From Neckera pumila (taxonomy: Eukaryota; Streptophyta; Bryopsida; Hypnales; Neckeraceae): a DNA stretch of 64,000 nt. Below the pieces are notes generated by a model. It saw only the letters and a program-made list of their open reading frames with translations, made no database searches and was not told the DNA's origin. Of this stretch, positions 1-12,165 are shown piece after piece (position 1 is the stretch's first letter; every line of letters starts with the position of its first letter). The stretch covers positions 13,888,001-13,952,000 of the forward strand of contig OZ018415.1 of the NCBI GenBank assembly GCA_963969595.1, written 5' to 3'. Made by a program: the position numbers and the translations under genes.

Positions 1-576
1 TGGGCAATTAAAGCATCTTCTTGAAAAAATAACTTGTAGGATTCATTTCTGAATGCATTTTCACAATTTTTCAAAAAAAATTGTTGGACACATCTAAGTT
101 TGCTTGCTAAAACAATCTCACCATTGGGATTATAGTGCTTTAATCCCATCTTAGAGCTGTTGACGATTTAGTTTTTCTTTCAATCTTGGACCTATTTCTA
201 TTTAACAATTTTTTAAAGAATGAAAATTATGTGTATTTTTTTGGAAATTTTTTTCCTAGATTTTCAACTCAATTATTCAACATAAAAAAAATTAAACTCA
301 AAGTTTATAGTGCAAATTTCTTTTACAAATGGGGGTCAAAGTCATTTGAAATTGCAAGTTAGTGTTCAAAAAATCAAAATTTTCCAACTTTGAATGCTAA
401 TATCTTCTAATCTATAGGGTTAAACTTTATGAAATTCTTACCACATGATCTGAGATAAGTTAAGTACAAGATCATACGGTTAGATTCTAAAAAAAATTAT
501 TTTTCTCTTTTCTTAGATGAACTGGCAATTTTGAGTTGTTTTTGACAGAAAAATGCCTTGGGACTTTAGGGGTTAA
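1..576 (+). mobile_element. TTAA-bounded repeat family A, copy 1 (cut by window edge)
   Basis: AT-rich non-coding sequence that closely matches the copy at 49.75-50.67 kb in the same orientation and the copy at 50.8-51.7 kb inverted. Shared blocks include the run around 'gcatcttcttgaaaaaataa' and 'cttgtaggatt'. It ends at 576 in CTTTAGGGGTTAA, the end shared by the family. The left end lies outside the window. No transposase ORF is visible. The same family recurs at 7.8, 36.2, 38.1, 49.75, 50.8 and 61.7 kb. Confidence 0.6.
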
Positions 577-930
577 ATAGCCTCAAAGAAGGTAGCTGAA
601 AATATACATAGGATTTTACATCCTCAATTTTTGAACAATTACAATATGTTTTCAAAGTTACTATAATTGAACATGAGGTTCTAAAGTGAACATCTTCTAA
701 TATTTAGTCAAAACATTGTAGATAACCTTTCTTTATTCATTTTTTCAATTTCTTTGGAGCTCCCAAAATTTGGTTGAAGCTATCACTTTTGAGTTTTGAC
801 AAGTTTTGCATAATATTTTACTTCTCTAGCTACAATACATTTTACAAAAATTTATCAACAAATTTATCTTAGAATCTAATTATATAAGCGCTTTTTGTCC
901 TTAAAATTTCCTTTGGGCTTACAGCAAGAC
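577..930. other. AT-rich spacer, nothing recognised
   Basis: No coding-like ORF, repeat or RNA gene could be identified here. Confidence 0.5.
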
Positions 931-1293
931 CTAGAAATATGTTGAAATTTGATATGTAGCAAAAAAAAGAATGGTGGGATAAGTAGCATACTTTAAAACA
1001 AATTGAAGCTCATATTCCTCGAGCTCTCTGCCTAATGCTATAGCAAAGATCTTTGGCAAGTTTGCTCGTCGGCAACAATCTGGATTTCCGTTTAGGGTTG
1101 CGATTTGCTTGTACGCTTTTATAAAACATTCCTCAGGATACTCATGAACTTCTTTGTAAATTGGTTTTCTCATGCTAGTTTTTAAATATTGAGCATCACC
1201 CATGGAGGTCATACCAAAGAATGTTCCAGGCATGTCTCGATCAAGCTTGGACACATAATCCTCCAAGTACCCATCTCCAACATCAGCCCCCAT
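931..1293 (-). CDS. Unrecognised 120-aa ORF, possible gene fragment
   Basis: An ATG-initiated ORF of 120 codons whose composition is more protein-like than the AT-rich surroundings. It has balanced charged residues, several Cys, and phrases such as 'LPKIFAIALGRELEEYELQF'. The last ~15 residues are hydrophobic and aromatic and may be read-through into spacer or intron. I do not recognise a family. It could be an exon of a decayed or multi-exon gene, a transposon remnant, or a chance ORF. No promoter or splice partner could be assigned, so it should be treated as a candidate only. Confidence 0.25.
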   Translation of the reverse strand: MGADVGDGYLEDYVSKLDRDMPGTFFGMTSMGDAQYLKTSMRKPIYKEVHEYPEECFIKAYKQIATLNGNPDCCRRANLPKIFAIALGRELEEYELQFVLKYATYPTILFFATYQISTYF

Positions 1294-3720
1294 TTTTTTA
1301 AGAAATTAGACCTTGCGCTCAAATCTATGAGATTTCACCTATTCCAAACACAATTTCAAATTAGGTTAAATTATCATAAAAGCTTTGCAAGCATTCTAAT
1401 AAGAGACAAACTAACTCTTTGATTTTTTATTTCAAATCCGAGAGGACACAACCTAGGGCACCCTTGGATGCATCAAGTTTCACAAGTTTTGTGGGTTTAC
1501 ATATTCAAACTTCATGTCAAAGTTGTGTAAGATCTAGCACAGCAGAGCCCTAAGACAATATTGCCATTGCTCTTGCAATGAAGTCATCTTCGAAGATCCA
1601 CGTTTCCAAGTTGCATTGCAATGCAAGTTAGAATTCTCATTGAGTCAAACATTCATAACAACTTGATGCTTTTGTACAAACAATATGATTCCACTTCCTA
1701 TTACTTTGTATATTTTTCCTCCATTTGTGACAAAAAAATAGATTGACACTTTCAAACACTTTTACAAAAGGATTTTTCCTCCATTTGTGACAAAAAAATA
1801 GATCGACAATTTCAAACACTTTTACAAAAGGATAATAAAAAAATTGGGATTACAGTAGGGTGGTTTATTTTAATACGAGATGTGAAGAAACAGATTGCAT
1901 TTCACATGGCAAGGCCCATGCAACTCTTGGGGTGACATGGTGCGCAATGCTAAGCATGTGAAGGAGAAGATGGAAACAATTGTTATTCAAAGATCAATTA
2001 CCCACATTTTGAATTAGTTTTTTTGTACTCGACTAGTTGATGTGAAAGTAAAGCCTAATTATGAGAAATAACATATGAGTTGTTATCTCCATGACAAGGT
2101 TGTAATTTCATGTTAACAGAATGACAACAATGGTTTGATCATGTTCAATATTGTAGTGCACAAAAAAGGGGTCTAAAATGAAGGACACTATAAGGCTAAG
2201 GAGGGACAACATTCAAAGATGTAACCATTCTCTTCATATCCAATGCTTGATTTCCACCTCTACACAACAAGCATGCATTGAGGATATGGATAAGTTTCAC
2301 ATGAACATTTAATAGGTGACTTTTCACACTCGTGGGTTTCACACATCCTTGATTCATTGAGTTCAACAAAGTTTGTTAAAATCCTTGACATGATAAGTTT
2401 GAAACCTACTAATAAAGGGAGTCAATTGATTTCAATAAACTCATTGAATTCACATTTCTTGATACTTAATCCCTGTCATCTTATACAAACAAAAATGGAA
2501 GATTAGATGACAACCTAATACTGCACTAATGGTAAATAGTGGCACAAATAGGCCCAATTGCATTGTGATACAAATAGGATGACTTACCTTACTTTGAATT
2601 CTCATTGACCAAGGACAACAGCTTCATAACCTCACTCCCTAACCACATTAATTACAAAACCCTAATACAAAGTGAAGAATGGAAAGAGTGAATAGATCAA
2701 CAAGAATGTGTTTCACTGCATGTATGTCGTGAGAAGTTCTTCATCTTGTATGCATTTATGAGAGGTCAATAGCATGACAATATATACAATTATTGAATGC
2801 ACACAAGATACTAAACTCCTCAAGATCCTAATCCTAAACTACCTGCACACCTGTCAAGGATACCATGTGCTCACAATAGTGCACACTTGCTTGTGATTTC
2901 ATAAACAACAATTTCATTACCTCCGACTTCAGCTATTGCATACAGACACCTGCAGATCTTCAACCTAGAGGCTTTCACTGAATATCATTTCCTGGATAAC
3001 AAACACATCATATTAATGAGTAAGTACAAAGTTGGCTACTTTCTCAGTAGAAAGTAATCCTTAACAAATTGTATGCACGAAGTGTGTCATGGTCTCCAAA
3101 GGGACACCCGAACTCGCCACTCTAAAATCTTACACAATGAGTACTCATTGATTAGGAAGATGTACAGAACCTGAACACCTCTTCACATGTTGATTTTTGG
3201 TCATCCACCAATAAAAATTAAAACCTCCATACATTTTGCATATAGTATCCAGGGAACCACAGTCTTTGATGCATTTGAATTCCCTTTCATTTGCTAAAAA
3301 CGAAATACAAAAATCTGACCAGCTTACCAAAAGTGGAGACTTACATGTCCTTACATTAACATATCTACAGGAAAAGAACATATCTATACTAGCAAAGGTA
3401 AACTACATCTATAATGGGCACTTTAAGGTATTTTGACCTAATTGCAACACAACTAAGAGACTTACTCATTTTGATTCTGAAATCTTGGTCTGTGTAACAA
3501 TTAGTTCATCATTGCAAGTAGATAATCCTACTTTATCTACACGACAAGTTAAGATTAATCGTCCTGAAAAGGAATCCAGGAACAAACCTATTATTACAAT
3601 CCTGAACACAAGAGAGATCTTACTCCGGTATAAGACTTCCCAGTGATCTCTAGAGTGAAGATAGTAACCGAATTGACCTAGAAGCAGTACCCAATGATTC
3701 AAAGATAGGTGACGCATGTA
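1294..3720. other. AT-rich spacer / 3' flank of the RING gene
   Basis: Holds a 60-bp tandem duplication at about 1712-1831 and otherwise no recognised feature. The final small coding exon and the 3' UTR of the minus-strand RING gene should lie in the right part of this stretch, but I could not place them. Confidence 0.4.
1712..1831. repeat. 60-bp tandem duplication
   Basis: Two adjacent ~60-bp units, each containing 'tttttcctccatttgtgac' and ending in 'cacttttacaaaagg'. They differ at only a few positions (for example gattgacac versus gatcgacaa), so the duplication is fairly recent. Confidence 0.85.
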
Positions 3721-3723
3721 TAC

Positions 3724-6715
3724 CTTGTCGCAAAGAGGGCATCGCTTGCTGCGCTCCATCCATTCGTAAATACAAGAAAGATGAAAGTTGTGCCCGCAAG
3801 CAGTGGTTATCCTGGGATTCTCTTCAGTGTACCCTGCAAATATCACGAACCTTTCAGGTCAATTGAAAACTTCCTGAAAGGACTGTAGCTCTCAAAAAAG
3901 CAACTGGGAGCCGGAGTAGTACAGAGGACCCGCCATGCAGATCCACCTTTCTGAAGGGTATCGAAGGTGACGAAGTCCAATTTGAAGTACAGAGGAGCCC
4001 AGTGAATACATAAAAACCAAAGATCAGTGCAATCAACCCTAGGAAACCTGTTTTCAATAGAATGTTTTTTAGACACCGTGAGGGTCAGCCCTGCACAGCA
4101 AGGCAGTCATTCCAAACTTATCATGAATCCTCCTTGCTCTACTCTGCCGAGTTTGTGAATTATGAACAGCAACCTAAAGCTGGGTACAAGAGCCTTCAAA
4201 GCATCGGGTTTGAAGGAAGAAACCCTAGATTTAAGTTTCCTCCAGTTTAGTCCTAATGTATGGGATTTTCCTCCAGGTTCTCCATAGGACAAACTGCACT
4301 TTAAGCCTGTCTAGTGTGGGACACATTGTTTTGAAAGACTTTTACTGAACCAATCACATTGCATCCACCAATTTAGAATCTAATACCTTAATGACGACAC
4401 TCTTCACACAATTGACAATCCTATGCAGCGATGACAAGTAGACCGCCTCTTTTCATAGCCCACACTAAGTAAACAGAAAAGCAACTGAAACTCTACATCA
4501 TGACATCCAGAGTTCATCATAAAAAGAAGGCATCAGGCAGAAAGGAACAAGCACCACTGCTACGAGAGGCTCCGTCCCTGTAACTTAGCACTAGGTCACT
4601 TTTCAAGTAAGAGCCAGCTCTCTACATTGATCCTTCAAATTGCATGGTCGTCCCGCCTTCAAATTCAACAGACCCAATCACTCTCTCTCTACGTCCTGGT
4701 ATAAAATAAGTAGACCCATCACAAGTTATTTTATTTAGAATGTAAGACAAGGTTCCATTACAAGTTGCAATCAAGTAGAAGAATCCATCTAAACTTAGTC
4801 CTCGAGGGTGATTTGAGATTTGAGGGGCTCCGCACACTCACGTGTGAAGTGCGAACTCGAAGGTCCTCTAAAAGAGGCTATACTAAGTTGAACCTGTTTA
4901 GAGCACTGGAATAAGGATGCTCTAAACATGTTCAACTTCCTCACATTCGCTGTAAATGTAGCTTTTTGTCCATGCCAACCCTCCTCCTCCCCCTCGTTCC
5001 AGCGCCAAACAAACTCAGACACCACTCAAGCTACTCATAAAATAGAGATAAAGTTAGAGCACCTACCATCAAGACAAGTCGGGCAGATGTCATCATCATC
5101 CAAAATCGAGAGGTTGGATTCCACCCTAGGAAACGCCTTCGAAGAAAGACTCATTTTTTCCGAAGCCACCGACTTCAACACAAGCTCCTCATGGTCGCCA
5201 CTTCCATTCCCAAACCGTCTTTGCAAAGCTGTGCCACCACCTCCATCCGAGTTGCTATGACTCATTCCACTCTTGTCTCCTCGTCGGGAAATGAGACCAT
5301 CCCGACCGATGGGTCGCAAATAGCGAGGGTCGGCATCGTAAGGCAACGGGAGTGGGGGTGCTTGAAAAACTTCGGGCATGGAAGTGTCTAAGCTACTGCT
5401 ACCTACTGAGCCTCCTCCAACGCTGGATGTGGAGGCTTGAATCGGAAAGATGTTCTCTTGGTGGTCGACTTCATCGAAATTTGAAGAGTAGTGCTGCAAC
5501 ACGGAAGTCGGAGTTAATCTAGATCGAACAAGGGCAGTTTCATGTGAAGAAGGTGAATGTAAACTTACCAATAAGATGGAGAATTGGGAACTTCATCCCG
5601 TCTCCACTAATAATCCTTGTTACCAGCTGCAACGCATCTATTCTTACACTTGGAGTGGATACATGAGTTGGTGAAAATGGCTATGCCCACAGACCTTTGA
5701 ATAAAATAATTGCGCTCTTTACTGACGCTTATGGAAGACTACAACCTCCCAGTTTGAAATTCCGTAAGTAACTCGTAAGAATTTGATCTCAAGAGTATTA
5801 GGCAATTCTATACGAAGTGATCTCTCCACAGCGCAATAGTGATCTCCTTAACTATTGGTTGAATTGTTTAAAGTGACGCTAATAGTAACCCTCGAACTTA
5901 GTTCCCAACCATAACCCCAAACCGTGACTTCTCCAAATGGAAAAACCCTACTAATATACTAAGAAAAACAGAAACCCTAAATCAAGCGTAAAAGGTAACC
6001 TGCTCCTACCCTAGAGACTGATACCATACTCTAGAAAAGAGACATTCTTGTCCCTCCTTACTCCAAATTCACAACATCGCAAGCATACAGAGATTGCGCA
6101 GAGCGACATGTCACGTAATTACCAAGACTGGATGTAGTCCCAACCTAAGAATAAAAACGGGTGTCTAGAGCAGAAATTCAGAGCAAACACATTCCTTTCA
6201 TTGCAAATTCATCATTCTGAACTACTAAAAAGGAATAAAACACTTACACGTCATTGACTGAGAGTATGAACTGTGTTAAATTCCTCAAACGGGCGTTTCC
6301 ACCTTAACAAAAAAGAAACTTACACAAACACTCGCAGACAAATAAAAAAAAGTCTAAAAAAAGGCCGACATTCTACAAAACCTGCACAGAATCGTTGTCC
6401 CGTTTACTAAAACCCCAACCGAGTTCCAACAAAGCCCACTATCATCCACAAGCCAACATTACACAAGCCACAGGAAGCGAACTTCGCTGATGTTCTCCAA
6501 TGAATATTTGATAAATGCTTTAAATTGTTATTGAGCAACATAGAAAAAGAACTGAGCAGGATACAAAAGGAGGGGAGCACTAAGTAACCTACCGAGTTGA
6601 ACAACCAGTGCATGCAGCAGCGAAAACACGAGCGTTCTCGCAACAACGTCCCATTCTGGTACGGCACATAGTCTTCCAAGTGGTCGGAGCTCAAGCAACA
6701 ACACAACGCCCCCAT
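3724..6715 (-). CDS. RING-H2 E3 ubiquitin ligase, MGxxCCC plant family (At3g02290-like), last exon not found
   Basis: Probable membrane-anchored E3 that transfers ubiquitin from an E2 to target proteins. The exon model on the minus strand is 6715-6593, 5493-5067 and 3833-3724. All junctions are GT/AG with compatible phases. Exon 1 starts MGALCCCLSSDHLEDY; Gly2 and Cys5-7 form a classic N-myristoylation/S-palmitoylation signal. Exon 2 holds the family hallmark 'PLPLPYDADPRYLRP' followed by 'GRDGLISRR', then a Ser/Gly-rich acidic linker and CPTCLDG. Exon 3 completes a C3H2C3 RING (GYTEENPRITTACGHNFH, then CIYEWMERSKRCPLCDK). The RING is split by the 1.2-kb intron after its second Cys. Relatives carry a few residues after CxxCxK, so a short terminal exon below 3724 is missing from this model. 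Some relatives have an additional small exon after the first; a candidate near 5574-5631 does not keep the phase with the acceptor used here. The family assignment is firm; the exact exon 1/2 junction is less so. Confidence 0.85.
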
Positions 6716-7140
6716 AATAAATAGCCTCTCAATTCTCTCTCCCAAAAACGAACCCAAAACGAATCAAAACGAACCCAACTCAAACAACGATGCGCAATTG
6801 CTCACATACCCAAACCTGCACCATCCACCTCACCGATCTCTCAATCCCTCAAGCCCGATCGGTGAGGTACCCACATGCAGGAACCAGTCTCTCAATTCCC
6901 TCAAATCCTAAACCCCTCAATTTTTCAATCCCTCAAGCTCTCAAGCTCTCAACTTTCAACCCTAAATCTCTCAACCTCTCAACTCTCAACCTCTCAATCT
7001 TTCAATTTTTCAATCTCTCGATCTCACATCGAGCATTGATTTCTCAATCTCTACTCTTCTAAAGTCTGGATTTCTCAGATCTCTCGATCAATCCCTAGTC
7101 TCGATCGGTTCGAGATTCCTTTTCAGGATTCACCATTTAC
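6716..7140. promoter_or_regulatory. Presumed shared promoter/leader with CTCAA-type low-complexity repeats
   Basis: Pyrimidine-rich sequence between the RING gene start and a possible divergent ORF. From about 6835 to 7090 it is a degenerate minisatellite of 7-10 bp units such as CTCTCAA, CCCTCAA and TTTCAAT. CT-rich leaders are common in plant 5' UTRs. No clear TATA box was identified. Confidence 0.45.
6835..7090. repeat. Degenerate CTCAA/CTCTCAA minisatellite
   Basis: Twenty or so imperfect copies of a CTCTCAA-like heptamer, read directly from the sequence, beside the RING gene start. Confidence 0.75.
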
Positions 7141-7176
7141 TGCGGTACGTGACGAGGAGGATCGAAAGCTTATCCG

Positions 7177-7434
7177 TTGCTGCCCATCCGCCATATCCGA
7201 TCAGCGATGCAGGGGATTCAACCAGCTATGTCATTTTCTTTTCTTTGCACTTTGCTAAGTTTGTTTTTCCGTCCTTTCTTTGCCATTGTGGTGGCCATTG
7301 CAAGGACCGACTGGCAAAAACTGAAGCTGTATGATACAGTGGTGCAGTACCGAAGAATCATCGAGGGTCAGTGGTTTACTGCAGTAAGTAGGAAGACGAT
7401 GAGTTTCATCCATGTGATTGGATGTACAGACTAG
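7177..7434 (+). CDS. Possible small membrane protein ORF, unrecognised
   Basis: An 85-codon ORF reading away from the RING gene. Residues ~19-43 form a hydrophobic segment (FLCTLLSLFFRPFFAIVVAIA) and are followed by a polar stretch, 'DWQKLKLYDTVVQYRRIIEG'. A second frame is open for 61 codons from 7149. The start codon used here is not clearly supported, and a GTAAGT donor-like site lies in the 3' part ('gcagtaagtagg'), so this may be the first exon of a longer transcript or an upstream non-coding RNA. No family recognised. Confidence 0.2.
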   Translation: MLPIRHIRSAMQGIQPAMSFSFLCTLLSLFFRPFFAIVVAIARTDWQKLKLYDTVVQYRRIIEGQWFTAVSRKTMSFIHVIGCTD

Positions 7435-7828
7435 GCTACAGAATCTTCAGAATAGAATGGGACTTCGAATTATCATGAGTGTTTGCTTTTCGGTATACAG
7501 TAACTTAGAACTTCTAATAAAGTGGAAACACCCAAAACCGTCAATATAAGCTATTCAGCATAGTTGGAGGCACCTTTCCTTAAAAATAATACTTTTTTAG
7601 TATTGGCGAGTGAAAATCATGAATATTTAAAAAGAAAAAAAAAAAAAAATTGGTTGTAGTATGTAATTTCTATGATTTTCAAAGTGGCGGCACCCTAGAC
7701 CATTGAAATTGTCACCTAGGTAGACCCAAAATTGAAATTTGCAAAAATTTGTAGTCAGTAAATGAGAGTTAGATATGTGTCCTTCAAATGCGTTGCAAAT
7801 TAAAATTAAGCATTTCAAAGACACATTA

Positions 7829-8520
7829 TTAACTCCTATAGGACCAAGGCCTTTTTTCAACCCAAAAATAGTCAAAACTACCATTTCTTTAGCAAAGAGC
7901 AAAAAAAATTGAAAATTGTTGCTTTTGCACATCTAACTACACAGAATGCAAGATATCTGCATTTAAAGTGAAAAATACAAGTTGCGGGACTAGATTATTT
8001 GACTTTGAACCTTCTTCACTTTAATTTTTTGCACTATAGAGTTCTGAGCTTTGAATCTTTGTGGTAGAGAATTGAATTGAAAGTATCTGGGAAAAAAATT
8101 CAAAAAAACTAAATTTTCATTCTTTAAAAATTGTTCAATAAAAGCAAGTACAAGATAGAAAGAAAATCTAAATTATTAATATCTCCAAGATGGAATTAAA
8201 ATGCACTAGTTTCAATAGTGAGATTGTTCTAGCAAGCAAACTAATCCATATAGAACCCTTTTTTTCTGAAAAATTGTAAAAAGTGCATTCAAAAATGAAT
8301 CCTACAAGATATTTTTTCAAACAGAAAACAAGATCGTCCATAACTTTCCCATAACAAATCCAAAAGAATTGAATCAAATCTTTTTATGTAGACAAAAACA
8401 TAATCTATGAGTATAAAAAAAAATCAAAATCAAAATTTTTGAATTTTTTTTGCTGCCCCTCTCCCTTGTTTTGAGCTTATTTAGGCATTACTTTTGTTTC
8501 CAGCAATCAATTGAAAAAAA
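7829..8520 (-). mobile_element. Family A copy 2, inverted and partial
   Basis: Starts TTAACTCCTATAGGACC, a diverged version of the family end. It then follows the reversed family order, with blocks resembling the copy at 50.8-51.7 kb such as 'gtgagattgttctagcaagc' and 'aatcctacaag'. The distal end has decayed. No ORF. Confidence 0.55.
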
Positions 8521-8597
8521 ATTATATTCTCACAAAGCTAATCAATTTTTCTATCTTAAAAAAAAAATCATAAAATCAAGACAAAAGTTCAGCCATA

Positions 8598-8882
8598 AGG
8601 TAATTGCACTTTAAATCGCACAGTAAAGCAATTCAGCATGGTTTTCACCATTATATTGAAAATAAAATTGTGGGGTCCTATTGGTAGTCAAAAGAGGATT
8701 CTAGATTCACTTAGAATGCAGTTTTTAGACACCGTGTGAATAAACTACAAATTTTCAAAGTGCTGAAAATAGGTGCACCTAAAATCAATCATAGAGTCAT
8801 ATAAATAGTGGGAGTACATTTTAGGCAAGAATATCTGATGTGCACTTTTAAGGATTGTACGATTTTAGGTGTAATTACCTTA
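8598..8882. mobile_element. MITE family B, copy 1 (~285 bp)
   Basis: Bounded by imperfect terminal inverted repeats: AAGGTAATTGCAC on the left and GTGTAATTACCTT on the right. The interior matches the element at 24.92-25.21 kb in the same orientation, including 'gtagtcaaaag', 'gattctagattc', 'gtgtgaataaacta' and 'cattttaggcaagaat'. No ORF. A target-site duplication could not be identified. Confidence 0.75.
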
Positions 8883-11800
8883 GGTACATGCCCAAAATCC
8901 CATTTGCCCCCCAAAAGAACAATGGTTTTTTAGGAATTAACTAGTGGTTGGCACTTGCTAATATTATTTTTATGTATGCATGATAGAAAATATTTTTACA
9001 AAATATTAAAATTAGTTATTTCAAAGACTTATTGAAATCATTATCATGCATTCTATTCAAATATATCAAAATTTTACTAATATGTGGTACAATGAATGCG
9101 TAGCATAACAAGCATGAGCCCCTATTATTAATGGTAGCATCTGTGATGTTACAAAGGGAGTTATGATTTTAGTAGTATGACTAGTGATTGGCGCTTGCTT
9201 TGCTATGCATTAAATATCTTATTTTCATCATTTTTTCATGTGATAGAATGTAGATAAACAAAGTATGTATAATCTTTAAATGAAAATATTGACATCCTCA
9301 TACAATATTCTTTGAAAAAATTTATATAGTGCAATATCAAGTAATTAAAGAAAACCTTTATATCATAATTTTTACAAAATAACCTTTGCAAAGATGAAAA
9401 TCTTGCAATAAGAATAAATTAATCAAGTGAACAATGTAAGTAGAATCTTTACATTTGAATATGTAGAGCAACACTAGCGGTTGGTGCTTCCTTATTCTTT
9501 AATATCACATTTTAAAAAGACATGGAATTTATCTATAGTTTTGTTGTCTGAAAAGTTTCTTTGAAATTTTTTTAGAAGTATCCCTTTGATTTTCAAATAT
9601 TTCACAAAAAATATATATAATATATAGTAGAAAGTATCCTATAGCTATTACAAAAGCAATTGACTTTCTATAATATTATTCAAAATTGAATTGTGATACT
9701 ATAGAGGTCGATGTGATTTTAGTAGTATGATGGAAAGTCTAAGGATTGCTTTGGTAATAGTCTAGGGTACAATAACAGGAATAGGTGCGCTAATGGGTGT
9801 TTCTACCTTAAACAACAAATCTCTCTAAAGTAACAAACCTTTCTAAAATAATATTGGTTGCCCGTCCTAGCCCAGCTTGTATACAAATGTCATGAATGCA
9901 AATGACCCTCCCTAATGTAATAAACATCTCTTTTTTAATGCATCAAATTGGTTCTATCTTGGTTTTTTTTTATAGAAGTTCTATTCTATTTTAAGAATAT
10001 AACAATATATAAGGTGGACCAGCCCATCACCGTTCATCGTTTAATTCTGTTTTCCTACTTTTGACCCCAATTTTGTTCACTACAAAATCCAAATCCATTC
10101 ATTTTTCTGACAATTTATTTCATTAATGCCAAAAGGAATAACGTGTCAAAACATTTGTTGGTGAGAATTTAAGTGCCAATGGATACATGTTTAGGCCATA
10201 ATTGATTGTTTATGGGATGTTTTTGACCTTGATCTATGGACGGTTATGTAATTTCAGGGCAGACCACTTCAAAGGAAATTTGTAGATCTTTAACAATTAG
10301 AAAGGATGTTTAATTTATACAAAGATTTGTTGAATACCACACCTACATAGGAGCTTTAGCCCTTCTTGTTGAATATTTATTTTTTATCAATAAACAAGGT
10401 CCAATAGGTGCTAATCATAACTAGAATTATTTTGCAAGATTTTATTTCCAACAATTTTCTTTATCAAAAGGATTTTCCAAAAAAATTGACATCGATTATT
10501 AGAAATATACTATGGATTTATTTTAAAAGACATTGGACAAGTTAAAAAGCCATTGGATTGTATTCAACTTTTGTATATAGAATCATTGACAATGTAAGAC
10601 TATCTTTCCAAAATTACATGTACATCCAATGTTCTATATGTCAATGTTCCATGTATGGACAAATATAAAGTACAAGGTATGAATTTATATGTTTGTGAAT
10701 ACAAATTAGTATGCCTCATTAATCCATATCATCTATAAGGTGATATTTTCTATAGCCATAGGCTAGTTGAAATTAATTAGGACATCGGAGAGGACATCTT
10801 GAAGGGCTGGACACTACAAACAAGAATGTGAATAAAACAGAGTGAAATTTTGTTATTAAAAAAATGACATGGGTTATAAGACATTGAGCAAACTAACATA
10901 AATGACCCCATTGCAGTCAAATGACCCATGATGGACACCTAATGACCCCATTGTGGTTTTTTTAGACCACAATCAATGCCTTACATGATAGTTATGGTGT
11001 AATTAGTGACCTCAATAGGTACTTCCAACTTTTTAGTGTAGAATTCTTTGTGAAAATTGACTTTTTAGGTCTTCCATGTTTGAAAATGTTGTGACTACAT
11101 GGGTAGGAAGATGACCATATTGGATTCAGATTTTGTTGGTCATGAAGTAGCCTACAGACTCCTATAGGCTGATCACTTCAAAAATTCAGAACTAATTCAT
11201 ACTTAGTCCAAAAAATATAATTTCAAATGCCCTCACTGTCTCTCATACTTATCTTTGTGTGGGAAAAAATTTGAAAATTTTCAGCAATGGCATATAGGCA
11301 CACTCCTAATTCTGACCGCAATGGGGTCTTTTACCTTATACAAGGACAACACAAAAAAAACCCTAGGGGAATCAAATCAAGATGATTTTGTGGCTAATTC
11401 TCACATTTGTATTATCTTTCATTTATCTTCAAGTTTACCTTGAGTATCTCTTAGATTTATCTACATAATGGTAACAATGTTTAGATTTAATTTTTGGTAG
11501 ATCATATTTTCAAACTAATGTAAAATTCTTAGCAATGAGCTATGGATGTCAATGGGAGTCATTAAGGCTTGTAGTCAATTTTAATGATTTGTATTATATT
11601 TGTCTCAAATCATCATAGAGTGAAGTGTTGGCTTCCTATAATTTTAGATTTAGATTTAGATTTTATAATAAACTAAGTCTTTTTCTGGACAATTGGAGAT
11701 AATCAGTCTCGCTGAAGGTTGGATTACATTGTCGCAACAAAGTTTCAAAATAAAAACTAGTAAAAAAACAGAAATCCTTTCAAAGGGAAGAAGGCAAAGG

Positions 11801-12069
11801 CTGCTATTGCTGCTACGGTGTTATATTATTTAGATTGTTTATATTGTCCTTGCTGCATGTGTGTTGCGTTTCTAGTATTGCTTAGGTAATTTCCGAAAAT
11901 TTTGAAATCAATCTCTCTTAGTTCATCTATATATGCTAGCAATTGTGTTATCATAACAATTATAAAATTGTGCAGAACAAGCTCTTTAAAAATGATTAAC
12001 CCGTTGTTTTGGAAGTTGAGTCTGTTGTTTTTGGCAGGATTGCCTTATTGGACATGTTGGGGGGGTTCG

Positions 12070-12165
12070 GTGTCATGTTGTCCGTCTAACATCATATGTC
12101 TTTTTACATATTGTCCATCTAATATCATGTGTCTTTTTACATATTGTCCGTCCAACCATGTCTAA
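12070..12165. repeat. ~38-bp tandem repeat
   Basis: Three partial units of 'ttgtccgtctaacatcat' followed by 'gtctttttacatattgtcc'. Confidence 0.7.

Noticed and set aside
5035..5571. Intronless reading of the 178-aa RING-gene ORF as a full gene
   Set aside because: It begins with a non-ATG codon and stops in an intron; it is exon 2 of the spliced E3 gene.
5574..5631. Additional 58-nt exon in the RING gene
   Set aside because: Has an acceptor and donor and an open frame, but its phase is incompatible with the well-supported acceptor of the next exon; kept as an alternative only.
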